Shown piece after piece: positions 51,153 through 60,100 of a DNA stretch of 64,000 bases. The position numbers were made by a program, and so were the translations under genes. Source of the DNA: Cellulosimicrobium cellulans (GTDB lineage Bacteria > Actinomycetota > Actinomycetes > Actinomycetales > Cellulomonadaceae); contig NZ_JAFBCN010000001.1 of assembly GCF_016907755.1 (NCBI RefSeq), forward strand, positions 930,001-994,000, written 5' to 3'. Every line of letters starts with the position of its first letter. Position 1 is the first letter of the stretch. The notes beneath the pieces are model-generated. The model was not told where the DNA came from and ran no database searches. It was given only the letters and a program-made list of their open reading frames with translations.

Positions 51153-52681
51153 GAGTTCCCGCCCTGGCCGGGGCGGGCGCCCAGCTGGGAGGGGTCGAAC
51201 CCCTCGGGGAATCCCTGTCCGCCGCCCTGCCCGCCCCTCGGAAGCTGCGACGGGTCGAAGCCCTCGGGGAACCCCTGCCCGCCGGTGCCGCCCTGCTCGC
51301 CGACCTGCCCCCGGCCCGCGCCGGGCGTGAACGCCGTGTACTGGACGGTGTCCCCCTCGGCGAGACCCGAGACGATCTCGACGGACTGGCCCGACGTCTC
51401 GCCCGTCTCGACGACCTGCTCGGACGTGGAGCCGTCGTCGGCCACGAGCGTGACCACGGACGCGCCGTCGTCGTTCGTCGAGACCGCGGCGGCGTGGACG
51501 GAGAGCACGTCGGTGCGGCGCTCGGTGACGATCGAGACGTCGACGCTCACGCCGTCGTACAAGCCCTCGGGGCTGCCGGTGACCACGACCGAGACCGGGT
51601 ACGCGACAGCGCCCTGGGTCGTGGACGGCAGGCGGCCGATCTCGCTCACCGTGCCGAACACGGTGTCGGCGAGGTCGTCCGAGGTCATCTCGACCTGGTC
51701 GCCCGTCTCGATCGCCGCGACGTCGGCCTCGCCCACGCTCACGTCGACCGTCCACGCGTCGGTCCCGACGATCGTGAACGCGGCGGTGCCCGAGGCGCTG
51801 GACGACGCACCGGACGAGGAACCGGTGCCCGCGGTCCCGGTCGACCCACCGGGCGCGGTGCCGGTGCCGCCCTGCGAGCCCGACCCCGTCGCGCCGGACG
51901 AGCCCGACGACGAGCCGACGGTGTCCCCGACGGCGACGCCGACCGACGTCACGAGCCCGGCCGCCGGCGCGGTGAGGGTCGCGTCGGCCATCGCCGCCGC
52001 GGCGTCGTCGTACGCCTGCTGCGCGACCGCGACGGCGGACTCGCGCGCCTCGACCGCTGCCCCGGCGGCGTCGCTGCCGTCGTCCGACTCCTGCGCGTCG
52101 GCGAGGTCGGCCTGCGCCTGCGCGAGGTCGGCGTTCGCCTGCGCGAGCGCCGCGTCGAGCTGGAGGGTGTCGATGGTGGCGAGCGTCTGGCCCGCCTCGA
52201 CCGTGTCGCCCGCGGCGACCTCGACCGTCTGCACGGTGCCCGCCGCCGCGAACGACACGTCCTCCTGCACGCTCGGCGTGAGCGTGCCGGTCGTCGTCAC
52301 GGTCTGCTCGAACGTGGCCGTGGTCGCCTGCGCGGTGACGGGCTGCGCGGCGCCCGCCTCCTGGGCCGACGACGCGCGGGGCCGCAGGACCGTGAGGTAC
52401 ACGACGAGCGCGGCGACGAGGACGACGGCGACCGCGCCGACGACGAGCGCACGACGGCGCGGGCGCGGGCCGCGGAGGCGACGCGCGAGGCGCTCGCGGC
52501 GCGTGGCGCCGGTGCCCGGTGACGCCCCGTCGGACGTCGTGCCGTCGCCGGGACCGTCCCCTGGCCCGGGGTCTGTGCCCGTCGCGGTGCCCGTCGAGGT
52601 GCCCGTCGTGGGGCCGGGCGGGTCGTCGGGGGAGGTTCCCGTCGGTGCGGTCGCTGACGACCGTGTGCGTTGCTGCAGCAC
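51149..52681 (-). CDS. MacA-like periplasmic adaptor
   Basis: A 510-aa membrane-fusion protein, first gene of a five-gene operon. The N-terminus is disordered (Thr/Gly/Pro-rich, about 75 aa), followed by a helix (about 80-98), lipoyl half (FAAAGTVQTVEVAAGDTVEA), an Ala/Gln-rich alpha hairpin, the second lipoyl half, a Ser/Gly linker (about 255-300) and a beta-barrel with VLSVHAAAVSTNDDG. The tail has the repeat GQGFPEGFDPSQL twice. GTG 52681 has GGGAGACGAGG immediately upstream. The 184-nt upstream region contains the terminator of the previous gene and a minus-strand TACGTT. Confidence 0.9.
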   Translation of the reverse strand: MLQQRTRSSATAPTGTSPDDPPGPTTGTSTGTATGTDPGPGDGPGDGTTSDGASPGTGATRRERLARRLRGPRPRRRALVVGAVAVVLVAALVVYLTVLRPRASSAQEAGAAQPVTAQATTATFEQTVTTTGTLTPSVQEDVSFAAAGTVQTVEVAAGDTVEAGQTLATIDTLQLDAALAQANADLAQAQADLADAQESDDGSDAAGAAVEARESAVAVAQQAYDDAAAAMADATLTAPAAGLVTSVGVAVGDTVGSSSGSSGATGSGSQGGTGTAPGGSTGTAGTGSSSGASSSASGTAAFTIVGTDAWTVDVSVGEADVAAIETGDQVEMTSDDLADTVFGTVSEIGRLPSTTQGAVAYPVSVVVTGSPEGLYDGVSVDVSIVTERRTDVLSVHAAAVSTNDDGASVVTLVADDGSTSEQVVETGETSGQSVEIVSGLAEGDTVQYTAFTPGAGRGQVGEQGGTGGQGFPEGFDPSQLPRGGQGGGQGFPEGFDPSQLGARPGQGGNS

Positions 52682-52802
52682 CCTCGTCTCCCTGGCTCGG
52701 TGCCGCCCGGGCGGCGGCGGTCGATCGGGAGGCTAGGGAGGCAGGTTGGGGCGAACGTAGCGCGTGGCTGTGCGCAGGCTATGAGCGCACGGCCCGGACG
52801 CA

Positions 52803-52860
52803 CCGAACCCGGGGTCGCTCCCCGATCCGGAGGTGGATCGGGGAGCGACCCCGGGTTCGG
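52803..52860 (-). terminator. 26-bp perfect terminator hairpin
   Basis: The arm 52803-52828 is exactly complementary to 52835-52860 with a 6-nt loop (ggaggt). It begins 16 nt after the stop codon of the discoidin-protein gene (minus strand) and separates that gene from the export operon. It is the longest perfect hairpin in the window. Confidence 0.85.
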
Positions 52861-52876
52861 CGTGGTCAGCCGCGGG

Positions 52877-55800
52877 TCAGCCGCAGGCCGGCTGGCCGTG
52901 CTCCGGCGTCGCGACGGTCTCGCGCTCGTCGGCGGCGTCCGACGGCGCGGCCGTGACCGTCACCTCGCCGTCGGCGTCGCCGCGGACGGCGAACGACTGG
53001 TACGCGTTCTTCCCGGGAGCCACGGACGGGAAGCTCTTCGAGCCCCACGGCGTGGCGACCTCGACGTCGAGGCGCGCGTCGTCGTCGTTCACGACCCGCA
53101 CCGCGACGTACGGCTTGCCGCCGAGGCACCGGACCTCGGCCGTCGCGGTGACCGCCACGCGTGCGGGCGACGACGGGTCGGCCGCGCCGGGCGCGAGCAC
53201 GCGCAGCGCGGTGAGCCCCGGGTCGCCGTCGGCCCACGCCGTGCTCAGCGCGACGTACCGGGCCGTGCGGTCGACGGCGAGCGTGCCGCGCACGTCGCCC
53301 GCGCCGAGGGTGCCGACGTCGGTGAACGTCAGGCCGTCGTCGCTCACGGAGACGACCGACTCCGGCGCCCCGCCGCGCTCCCACGCGGCGACGACGGTGC
53401 CGATCTCGCGCGGGGCGCCCAGGTCGGTGACCATGCGGCCGTCCGGTCCGGGGACCCACGCCGTGGCGGCGTCGCCGTCCACGGCGAGCGACGGTGACGT
53501 CATGCCCTCGGGCAGCACCGACGCGGGGAACGTGAGGGTGCTCAGCGCGCGGTCCGCGACCGGGAACGGCGTCGCGTCCCGGAACGTGACGCGCGTGCCC
53601 GACGCCGTCGCCCCGACCGTGCGGGTCGCGCCCGTCTCGGCGTGACGCAGCTCGACCGGCGCCCCGCCGCCGCTCACGCGGAACGAGCGGGCGTCGTCGA
53701 CGGCGACGGTGACCCCGACCGGGGTCGCTCCGCCGTGCGCGGCGACCGTCGCGCGGGGCGCGAGGACGACCGCGTCGCCGGCGGGGACGGTGACGGCGAG
53801 CGTCGAGGCGTCCGCCCCGACGGTCTGCGTGCCGGCGTACACCGGGACGGCGCCGCCGTCGTGCGGGACGGTGAGCGTCGTCGTGACGTCCGCGCCCGTG
53901 AGGTTGAACGCCACGACGTAGCCGTCGACGGCGCTCACGAGCACCGCGGGGTCCTCGGACGTCGGCACGCGGGCCCCGGCCTGGGCGGCGGTCGCCGTGG
54001 CGTCGCCCGGGACCATCTCGACGAGCCGGGGACCGGTCGCGCCGTCCGTGAGCCGGACGACGTGGCGCGTGTCGGTCGCGCGCGACACGGTCACCGGCGC
54101 GTCGGAGCCGCGCACGACGAACCCGGCCTCGCCCTCGACGTTGAGCCAGTCGCCGTCGCTGCTCAGCACCTGGTCGCCCGTGTACCGGAACGACGCGGCG
54201 TCGTGCCACGACTGCCCGTCGAGCGACGTCTGCACGCGGTACTCCTGGCCCGCGGCGACCTCCCAGCCGAGCTGGACCTGGCTCACCGCGGTGGGTGCGC
54301 CGAGGTCGACCTGGACCCACGAGTCGGGCTTCGTGCGGTCCGCGACCGACACCGCCCAGCGGGTCGTGGCCGAGCCGTCGGTGACGGCACCGGCCGGGTT
54401 CGAGCCGTTGGCGCTCGACGCCGTGGCGGGCTTGCCCGCCGCGACGTCCGACCCGGTCGGGGAGAACGCGCGCAGGTGGTAGAGCGAGTAGCCGTAGGCC
54501 GCGTCGCCGCGCACGCCCTGCATGCGGACGTAGCGCGTGGTGACCGGCGCGGGCGCGTCCGCGCCCTCGGGCGTGAGGTCGACGGTGTCGAGGCGGGCCA
54601 CGTTCACGTCCGCCGGGGCCTTGCCGTAGGCGGTCGCCGTGGTCCAGGTCTGGCCGTCGGTCGACGTCTGGACGAGGTAGCGCGCGCCCGCGCTCGCCTC
54701 CCACGCGAACCGCACGCCGCCGACGGTGGTCTCCTCGCCGAGGTCCACCTGGATCCACGAGTCGGGGCGGGTGCGCTCGCCGACCGCGACGGCCCAGCGG
54801 GTCGACGGGTTGCCGTCCGTGACGCGCGCGGCCTGCCGGCCGCCCCCGACGTCCTCGCTCGACGCCGTCGCGACCTTGCCGGCCGCGAGGTCGGTCGCCG
54901 ACCCCTCGTCCGCGCCGTAGGCGTGGAACGCGAACATCGAGTAGCCGTACTGCGGGTGGCCCTGCTGCCCGAGGAGCCGCACGTACCGCGCCGTGACGGG
55001 CGCGAACGTGAGGTCGTCGACGCGCGCCGCCTTGGCGTCCGCGGGGTCTGCCGGCCGGGTGACCGGGAGCGTCGCGGTGGTCTCGCCCTCGGCGGTCGTG
55101 TAGGTGCGCGACCCGTCGAGCCCGGAGTAGCCGTTCATGTCGAGGTTGCGGACGGACAGGCTCGCGTCCTCCGTGCCCGCGCCGGTCGACGCGTAGACGG
55201 CGGCCCCGGTCGGGAGCGTGACCTGGCCCGCGTACCCGCTGCCGACCCGGAACACCGACGACGTGCCCTCGAAGCCGTCGCGCGGCCCGGTGTACGTCGT
55301 CACGTGCCGCTCGTCGACGGTCGCGCCGGTGCTGGGGTAGAGGTACGGGGTCGAGCCCGAGACGTGGAAGAGCCACGAGTCGTGCCCCGGGACCCAGGGG
55401 AACTTCACGAAGCCCTTGCGGCTCGACGCCGCGGCCCAGGCGTCCGCGGACTGCTGGACCGTCAGCCCGGGGCCGGCGCCGAAGTCGCGCACCCCGGCGA
55501 GGCGCTCGAAGAACTCGTCCTGCGGCGTCGGCTCGACAGAGCCCTCGGGCGACTCGGCGGCCTCGACGTGCAGCAGGTAGGAGATGGCGATCTCCGCGCG
55601 CGCCTCGGGCTCGTACTTGGGCTCGCCCGAGAACTTCGCGAGCCGGTACACCGGGGCGTACGACTGGTAGTCCGCGAGCGCGGCCGCGAGGTTGGCCTCG
55701 GCGCGCGCGGCGTCGGGGTCGCGCAGCACCTGGCCGAGGAACGCCATGGGGATCGCGTCGCGTCCGTAGAGGTACTCGCGGTCGGCGACCATCGGCATGA

Positions 55801-56851
55801 ACGGCTCGCCCGCGTCGGACATGACGAGCTTGATCGACTCCCACAGCTCCGCCGAGTTCGGCTGGTGCGTGAGGATCTCCGGCAGCGGCTCGTCGCGGAG
55901 CAGGAAGTGGATCGCGTTGCGCCCGCCGGACCGCCAGATGTCGGACTGGTAGTGCGGGCCGAACGACCCGTGGTTCTCCACGAGGTACGTGTCGTGGATG
56001 GTCTGCATGGTGTTCGTCGACACGGCCTTGCCCGCGACGACGGCCGGGTTGTTCTGGTCGGCCGTCGGCTGGCCCGCGGCGTTGCGACCCCAGTCGCCGA
56101 GCTGCTCGGCCCAGCGCGCCGCGTCGGGGTCGTCGGGCGCCCACGCGAGGCCGGGGGCGAGCGCCTGCGTGTAGACGCCGACCTCCTCCTGCGCGGTGTC
56201 GCCCTCGTGCTTGCCCGTGGGCCAGTCGGCGGTCCAGGAGCCCGACAGCGGGTCCTTGCCGAAGTCGAGGTCGGCCGTGTACTTCGACTGGCCCGTCGCG
56301 ATGGTCGTGAGGTTCGCCTGCGTCGTCGCGTCGAGCTCGTCCCACAGCAGGGTCCCCGCCGCGAGGAAGTACGACTGGAACGTCGAGTCCCAGAACAGCT
56401 TCTTGCCCCAGGTGCCCGCCGGGTCGACGAACCGGTTGCTCGCGGCGTAGTGGCGGATCGTGGCGAGCGTGTGCGCGCGGAGCGTCTCCTCGGGGATGCC
56501 CGCGAGCTCGGCGTCGTACTCGCCGTGGGTCAGGAGCACGGCGTTGCCCAGCACGACGGCGAAGTTGAAGTCCTTGAGCTGGTACACCCCGGCCGACGAG
56601 TCCCAGACGGTCTCGACCCAGCGGGTGTGGCGCAGCAGCGCGCCGTAGTAGTCGGCGGCCGTCGCGTCGGGGGCACCGAACGCGGGCGCGGCGTCGACCC
56701 CCGCCGTGGCGGCCGCAGGGGAGGAGGCTGACGGCGCTCCCTGGGCGACCGCGGGGGTGAGCAGCAGGGCTCCGGCCGTCGCGAGCGCGACGGCGGCGGT
56801 GGCGCGGCGTCGTGCGCGGCGTCCTGGTGGCGGGGCGGGTGGGCGGGTCAT
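52877..56851 (-). CDS. Secreted discoidin-domain protein with N-terminal helical catalytic-like domain
   Basis: A 1324-aa secreted protein. A signal peptide with cleavage near AQGA (residues 36-40) precedes an N-terminal region (about 55-600) rich in helices and aromatic motifs (HTRWVETVWDSSAGVYQLKD, WDSTFQSYFLAAGTLLWDEL, YGRDAIPMAFLGQ); it looks like an alpha/alpha-toroid followed by a beta-sandwich, as in some glycosidases and polysaccharide lyases, but I cannot assign a family. F5/8-type C domains lie at about 640-770, 800-900 and 1110-1220, and a Cys-flanked module at 1235-1324 is shared with the GH97 gene. ATG 56851 has CGGAGG; longer readings lack a signal peptide. Confidence 0.82.
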   Translation of the reverse strand: MTRPPAPPPGRRARRRATAAVALATAGALLLTPAVAQGAPSASSPAAATAGVDAAPAFGAPDATAADYYGALLRHTRWVETVWDSSAGVYQLKDFNFAVVLGNAVLLTHGEYDAELAGIPEETLRAHTLATIRHYAASNRFVDPAGTWGKKLFWDSTFQSYFLAAGTLLWDELDATTQANLTTIATGQSKYTADLDFGKDPLSGSWTADWPTGKHEGDTAQEEVGVYTQALAPGLAWAPDDPDAARWAEQLGDWGRNAAGQPTADQNNPAVVAGKAVSTNTMQTIHDTYLVENHGSFGPHYQSDIWRSGGRNAIHFLLRDEPLPEILTHQPNSAELWESIKLVMSDAGEPFMPMVADREYLYGRDAIPMAFLGQVLRDPDAARAEANLAAALADYQSYAPVYRLAKFSGEPKYEPEARAEIAISYLLHVEAAESPEGSVEPTPQDEFFERLAGVRDFGAGPGLTVQQSADAWAAASSRKGFVKFPWVPGHDSWLFHVSGSTPYLYPSTGATVDERHVTTYTGPRDGFEGTSSVFRVGSGYAGQVTLPTGAAVYASTGAGTEDASLSVRNLDMNGYSGLDGSRTYTTAEGETTATLPVTRPADPADAKAARVDDLTFAPVTARYVRLLGQQGHPQYGYSMFAFHAYGADEGSATDLAAGKVATASSEDVGGGRQAARVTDGNPSTRWAVAVGERTRPDSWIQVDLGEETTVGGVRFAWEASAGARYLVQTSTDGQTWTTATAYGKAPADVNVARLDTVDLTPEGADAPAPVTTRYVRMQGVRGDAAYGYSLYHLRAFSPTGSDVAAGKPATASSANGSNPAGAVTDGSATTRWAVSVADRTKPDSWVQVDLGAPTAVSQVQLGWEVAAGQEYRVQTSLDGQSWHDAASFRYTGDQVLSSDGDWLNVEGEAGFVVRGSDAPVTVSRATDTRHVVRLTDGATGPRLVEMVPGDATATAAQAGARVPTSEDPAVLVSAVDGYVVAFNLTGADVTTTLTVPHDGGAVPVYAGTQTVGADASTLAVTVPAGDAVVLAPRATVAAHGGATPVGVTVAVDDARSFRVSGGGAPVELRHAETGATRTVGATASGTRVTFRDATPFPVADRALSTLTFPASVLPEGMTSPSLAVDGDAATAWVPGPDGRMVTDLGAPREIGTVVAAWERGGAPESVVSVSDDGLTFTDVGTLGAGDVRGTLAVDRTARYVALSTAWADGDPGLTALRVLAPGAADPSSPARVAVTATAEVRCLGGKPYVAVRVVNDDDARLDVEVATPWGSKSFPSVAPGKNAYQSFAVRGDADGEVTVTAAPSDAADERETVATPEHGQPACG

Positions 56852-57144
56852 GGGGCCTCCGGGCGTCGTCGAGCGGCAACGGTGCTGGTGCTCGGGCGGG
56901 TGGTGCGGGTGCGGGCGGGGTGGGGTGGTGCGGGTTCGCGCGGGGAGCGCCGGTCCAGGGTCGGACGACCGGCGCCCCCGCGCGGGTCGGGGGGCGCTGC
57001 TCAGGCGGGGCGGGGGGTGCTCACGCGGTGCGTTCCTCTCGGTGGTGCGACGTCGCACGTGGTGACGCGAGGTCACCTGACAGCGCTGTCGAGGTGAGTA
57101 TAGGCGGGGTTCTCCCGGGAGTGAAGGGAGCGCCGCGGACTTCG
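56852..57144 (-). promoter_or_regulatory. Promoter, operator and long leader of the discoidin-protein gene
   Basis: On the minus strand TTCACT (57125-57120) and TATACT (57102-57097) are spaced 17 nt, the best sigma-type promoter in this region. GACAGCGCTGTC (57079-57090), a perfect LacI-class palindrome, lies just downstream. The leader of about 235 nt to the start codon also contains GTGCGACGTCGCAC (57045-57058) and a GGTGAC-gcga-GTCACC-type hairpin, and is G-rich on the + strand (C-rich in the RNA). I see no gene in it. Confidence 0.6.
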
Positions 57145-57174
57145 CCCGGTCGGCCGTCGTGACGACCGACCGGG
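57145..57174 (-). terminator. Hairpin after GH97 gene
   Basis: CCCGGTCGGCCGTC (57145-57158) pairs with GACGACCGACCGGG (57161-57174) with one mismatch on the + strand that is a G-U pair in the minus-strand RNA. It begins 9 nt after the GH97 stop codon. Confidence 0.7.
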
Positions 57175-57182
57175 CGGTCCGC

Positions 57183-60100
57183 TCAGCCGCAGTCGACGGC
57201 GGGCACGTCGACCGCGACCCGGGCGTCCACGGGCTCTCCGCCCAGCTCGCCGTGCGCGGTGACGACCGCGGTCGTCGCCTCGACGGCCCGCGCCCGCGTC
57301 GCGAACGACTGGTAGCCGGACGCGCCCGGCGCGACCTCGGAGACCGTGCGCTCGCCGAACGCGGTCGCCAGGTCGAGCGTGAGCCCGACCGGGACGTCCT
57401 CGCCGTTGAGCGCGCGCAGGGCGACGTACGCCTTGCCGGCCAGGCACCGCGGCTGCACCTCCACGCGCACGTCGGCGGTGGTGCCGACGACGCCGCCGGA
57501 CGACCCGACGACGACCCCGCGGTCGGGCACGAGCCGCACGTGGTCGACGTTCACGTTGCCGGTGTCGCCGCGGTCGTAGCGCAGGCCGACGCGCGTCGTG
57601 CCCTCGCCCACGGTCACGCGGACCGGCTCCGAGAAGCCCCAGCGCTGCCACCGCTCGGCGTCCTGGCCCAGGTTCGGGAACGGGACCGGCCCGGAGGAGA
57701 CGCCGTCGACCGTGAGCGAGAGCTGGCGGTCGAGCGGGGCGACGACCATGCCGTTGGCGTAGCGGAAGCTCACCTCGTAGGTGGTCCCCGGCGCGACGCC
57801 CGCGACGTCCACGGCGAAGGCCGCACCCTCGCGGGAGAGGGTGCGCACGAAGCCCGTGCCCGTGTAGCCGGGGTGCTCGGTCGTCGTGATCGCGCCCCCG
57901 CTCAGCGTCCCGGCCTCGGCCTCGAGCACGAGCTCCTCGCGCTGGGCCGCGACGAGCCCGTCCAAGGTCTCGACGGCTGGCCCGGCAGGCAGGGTGGCGA
58001 GCGCACCGGCAGCCCGGGCGAGGGCCCTGCCCACGGCCGCGTCGTCGTCGCGCGTCGCGGCGCGGACCGCGGCGGCCAGCGGTGCGCGGACGGCGGCGGC
58101 GTCGCTCTCCGTGAGCTCTCCCGCCCCCTCGGCCGCGTGCAGGTCGGCGAGCACGCGCGGCAGCCCGACCCGCTCGCCGAGCCACGGTGCGACCGCGGCG
58201 TCGAGCGTCGCGAGCGCGGGGCCCCCGACCTGCTCGGTCGAGCGCGTGAGCAGGACCGTCCGCACGCTCTGCGCGGCGCGCTGGGCGGCACCCAGGTCCG
58301 CGTCGGTCGCTGCCGCGACGAGCGCACCGACGCGCGTCGAGAGCAGCCCCGCCGTCGCGGCGTCGAGGTCGCCGTCCGCGCGAGCGGCGGTCACCAGGGC
58401 CTCCAGGGCGGCGCCGTCCGGGTACGGCAGGAGCGCCGCCCGGGCGGGCCCGCCCGACGTGCCGTCCGTCCCGGCGACCGCGAGCTCGTTGTGCTCCGCG
58501 TAGGACACGTCGGCCGCGTCGAGCGTGAACGAGAGCTCTCGGGTCTGGCCGCCGCCGACCCGCGCGGTCGTGCCCGCGAGGGTCTCGCCGTCGAGGACGA
58601 GATGCGCCTCGGCGACCGTGGTGCCGGCGTTGGCGACCTCGGCCGTGACGCGCACGGTGCCGGTGGCCGGGTCGAACGTGGCCTCCGGCGCGCCGGCGAG
58701 GTCGAGGCGGGCGCGCTCGTACGGCGCGAGCCCGGCGAGGTCCTCCGCGGTGGCGGGCCGGAGCCGGACCGCCTGCCCGCCCGCCCCGACGAGCGACACG
58801 CTGAGGACGTCGTCCGAGGTCACGAGGGACCGCGTGACCTCGACCGCGGTGGGGTCGCCCTTCCAGCTCGCGTCCTGGGCGTCGGCCCAGACCTCCGCGA
58901 CGTACGTGACGCCGTCGTCGAGCATGTCCAGCGGGACGTCGAGCGTGCGGTCGACCTCGTCGGTCACGACGCCCACGTACCAGGCGTCGCCGCTGCGGCG
59001 GGCGGTCGTCACGTGGTCGCCGATCTGCGCGTCCACGCGCGACTCGTCCCACGTCGCCGGCATCCCGCGCAGGTACTCGAACGCCTCGGGGTGCTTCGCG
59101 TAGTTCTCGGGCGTGTCCGCGAGCATCTGGAGCGGGCTGTAGAAGGTCGTGTAGAGCGCGAGCTGGGTGGTGGTGGTCGTCTGCACCCGCGTGTTGAGCT
59201 TCGCCGGGTCCCACAGCACGTCGAGCACGCCCGGCGTGTAGTCGGCCGGGCCGCCGATCCAGCGCGTGAACGGCAGGATGGTCGCCTGCTCCGGCGGGTT
59301 GCCGTTCGCGCCCATGTAGTTCTGCTGCTCCATGCCCGCGACGCCTTCACCGGTCATCATGTTCGGCCAGGTGCGGTCCTTGCCCGTGGGCTTGATCGCC
59401 TCGTGCGCGTTGACGGAGATGCCGTGCCGCGCCGCCGCCTCGACGACGCGCTGGTAGTGCTTGACGGCCTCCTGGTCGTAGTGGCTGCGGTTGACGCCGC
59501 CGAGCTGGAAGCGGGTCGCGTAGCCCGTCTTGATCGCGTGGATCCCCCACTCCTCGTACTGGGAGAAGATCCGCTCGAGGTTCTCGTCGTAGTAGTCGAC
59601 GTAGCCGCGGGTCTCGTTGTGCGCGACGAACCCGACGCCCTTCTCGGCGCCGTAGCGCAGCACCTCGTCGAGGTCGACGTCGGGCATCGGCGTCGTGAAG
59701 TCCTGGTTGGTCCAGGAGCCCCCGGCGTTGGTGTTCCAGCCCTCGGCGAGCACGTACCGCGCCCCCGCGTCCGCCGCGAGGTCGATGTAGTCCTTGATCC
59801 GGGCCGTCGTCGCGCCGTGCTTGGCGCCCGCGGTCCACGTCGTGTCGCGGCGCTGGAGCTCCCACCACACGCCGGTGTACGTCCCCGCCTCGATCCAGTC
59901 GGTCGTGTCGGCGGTGCCGTCGCCGTCGGAGTCGACGTCGCAGACCGCGCACGGCGGGTTGAGGTTCTGGACCAGGTGCGACTCGGCGAGGTCGCCCGCC
60001 GCGCGTCCCACCTGCACCGTGCGCCAGGGCGTCACGACGTCCTTCTCGCGCGCGTCGAGCACCGCCTTGGTGCCGTCCGGGAGCGCGATGAGCTCGCTCA

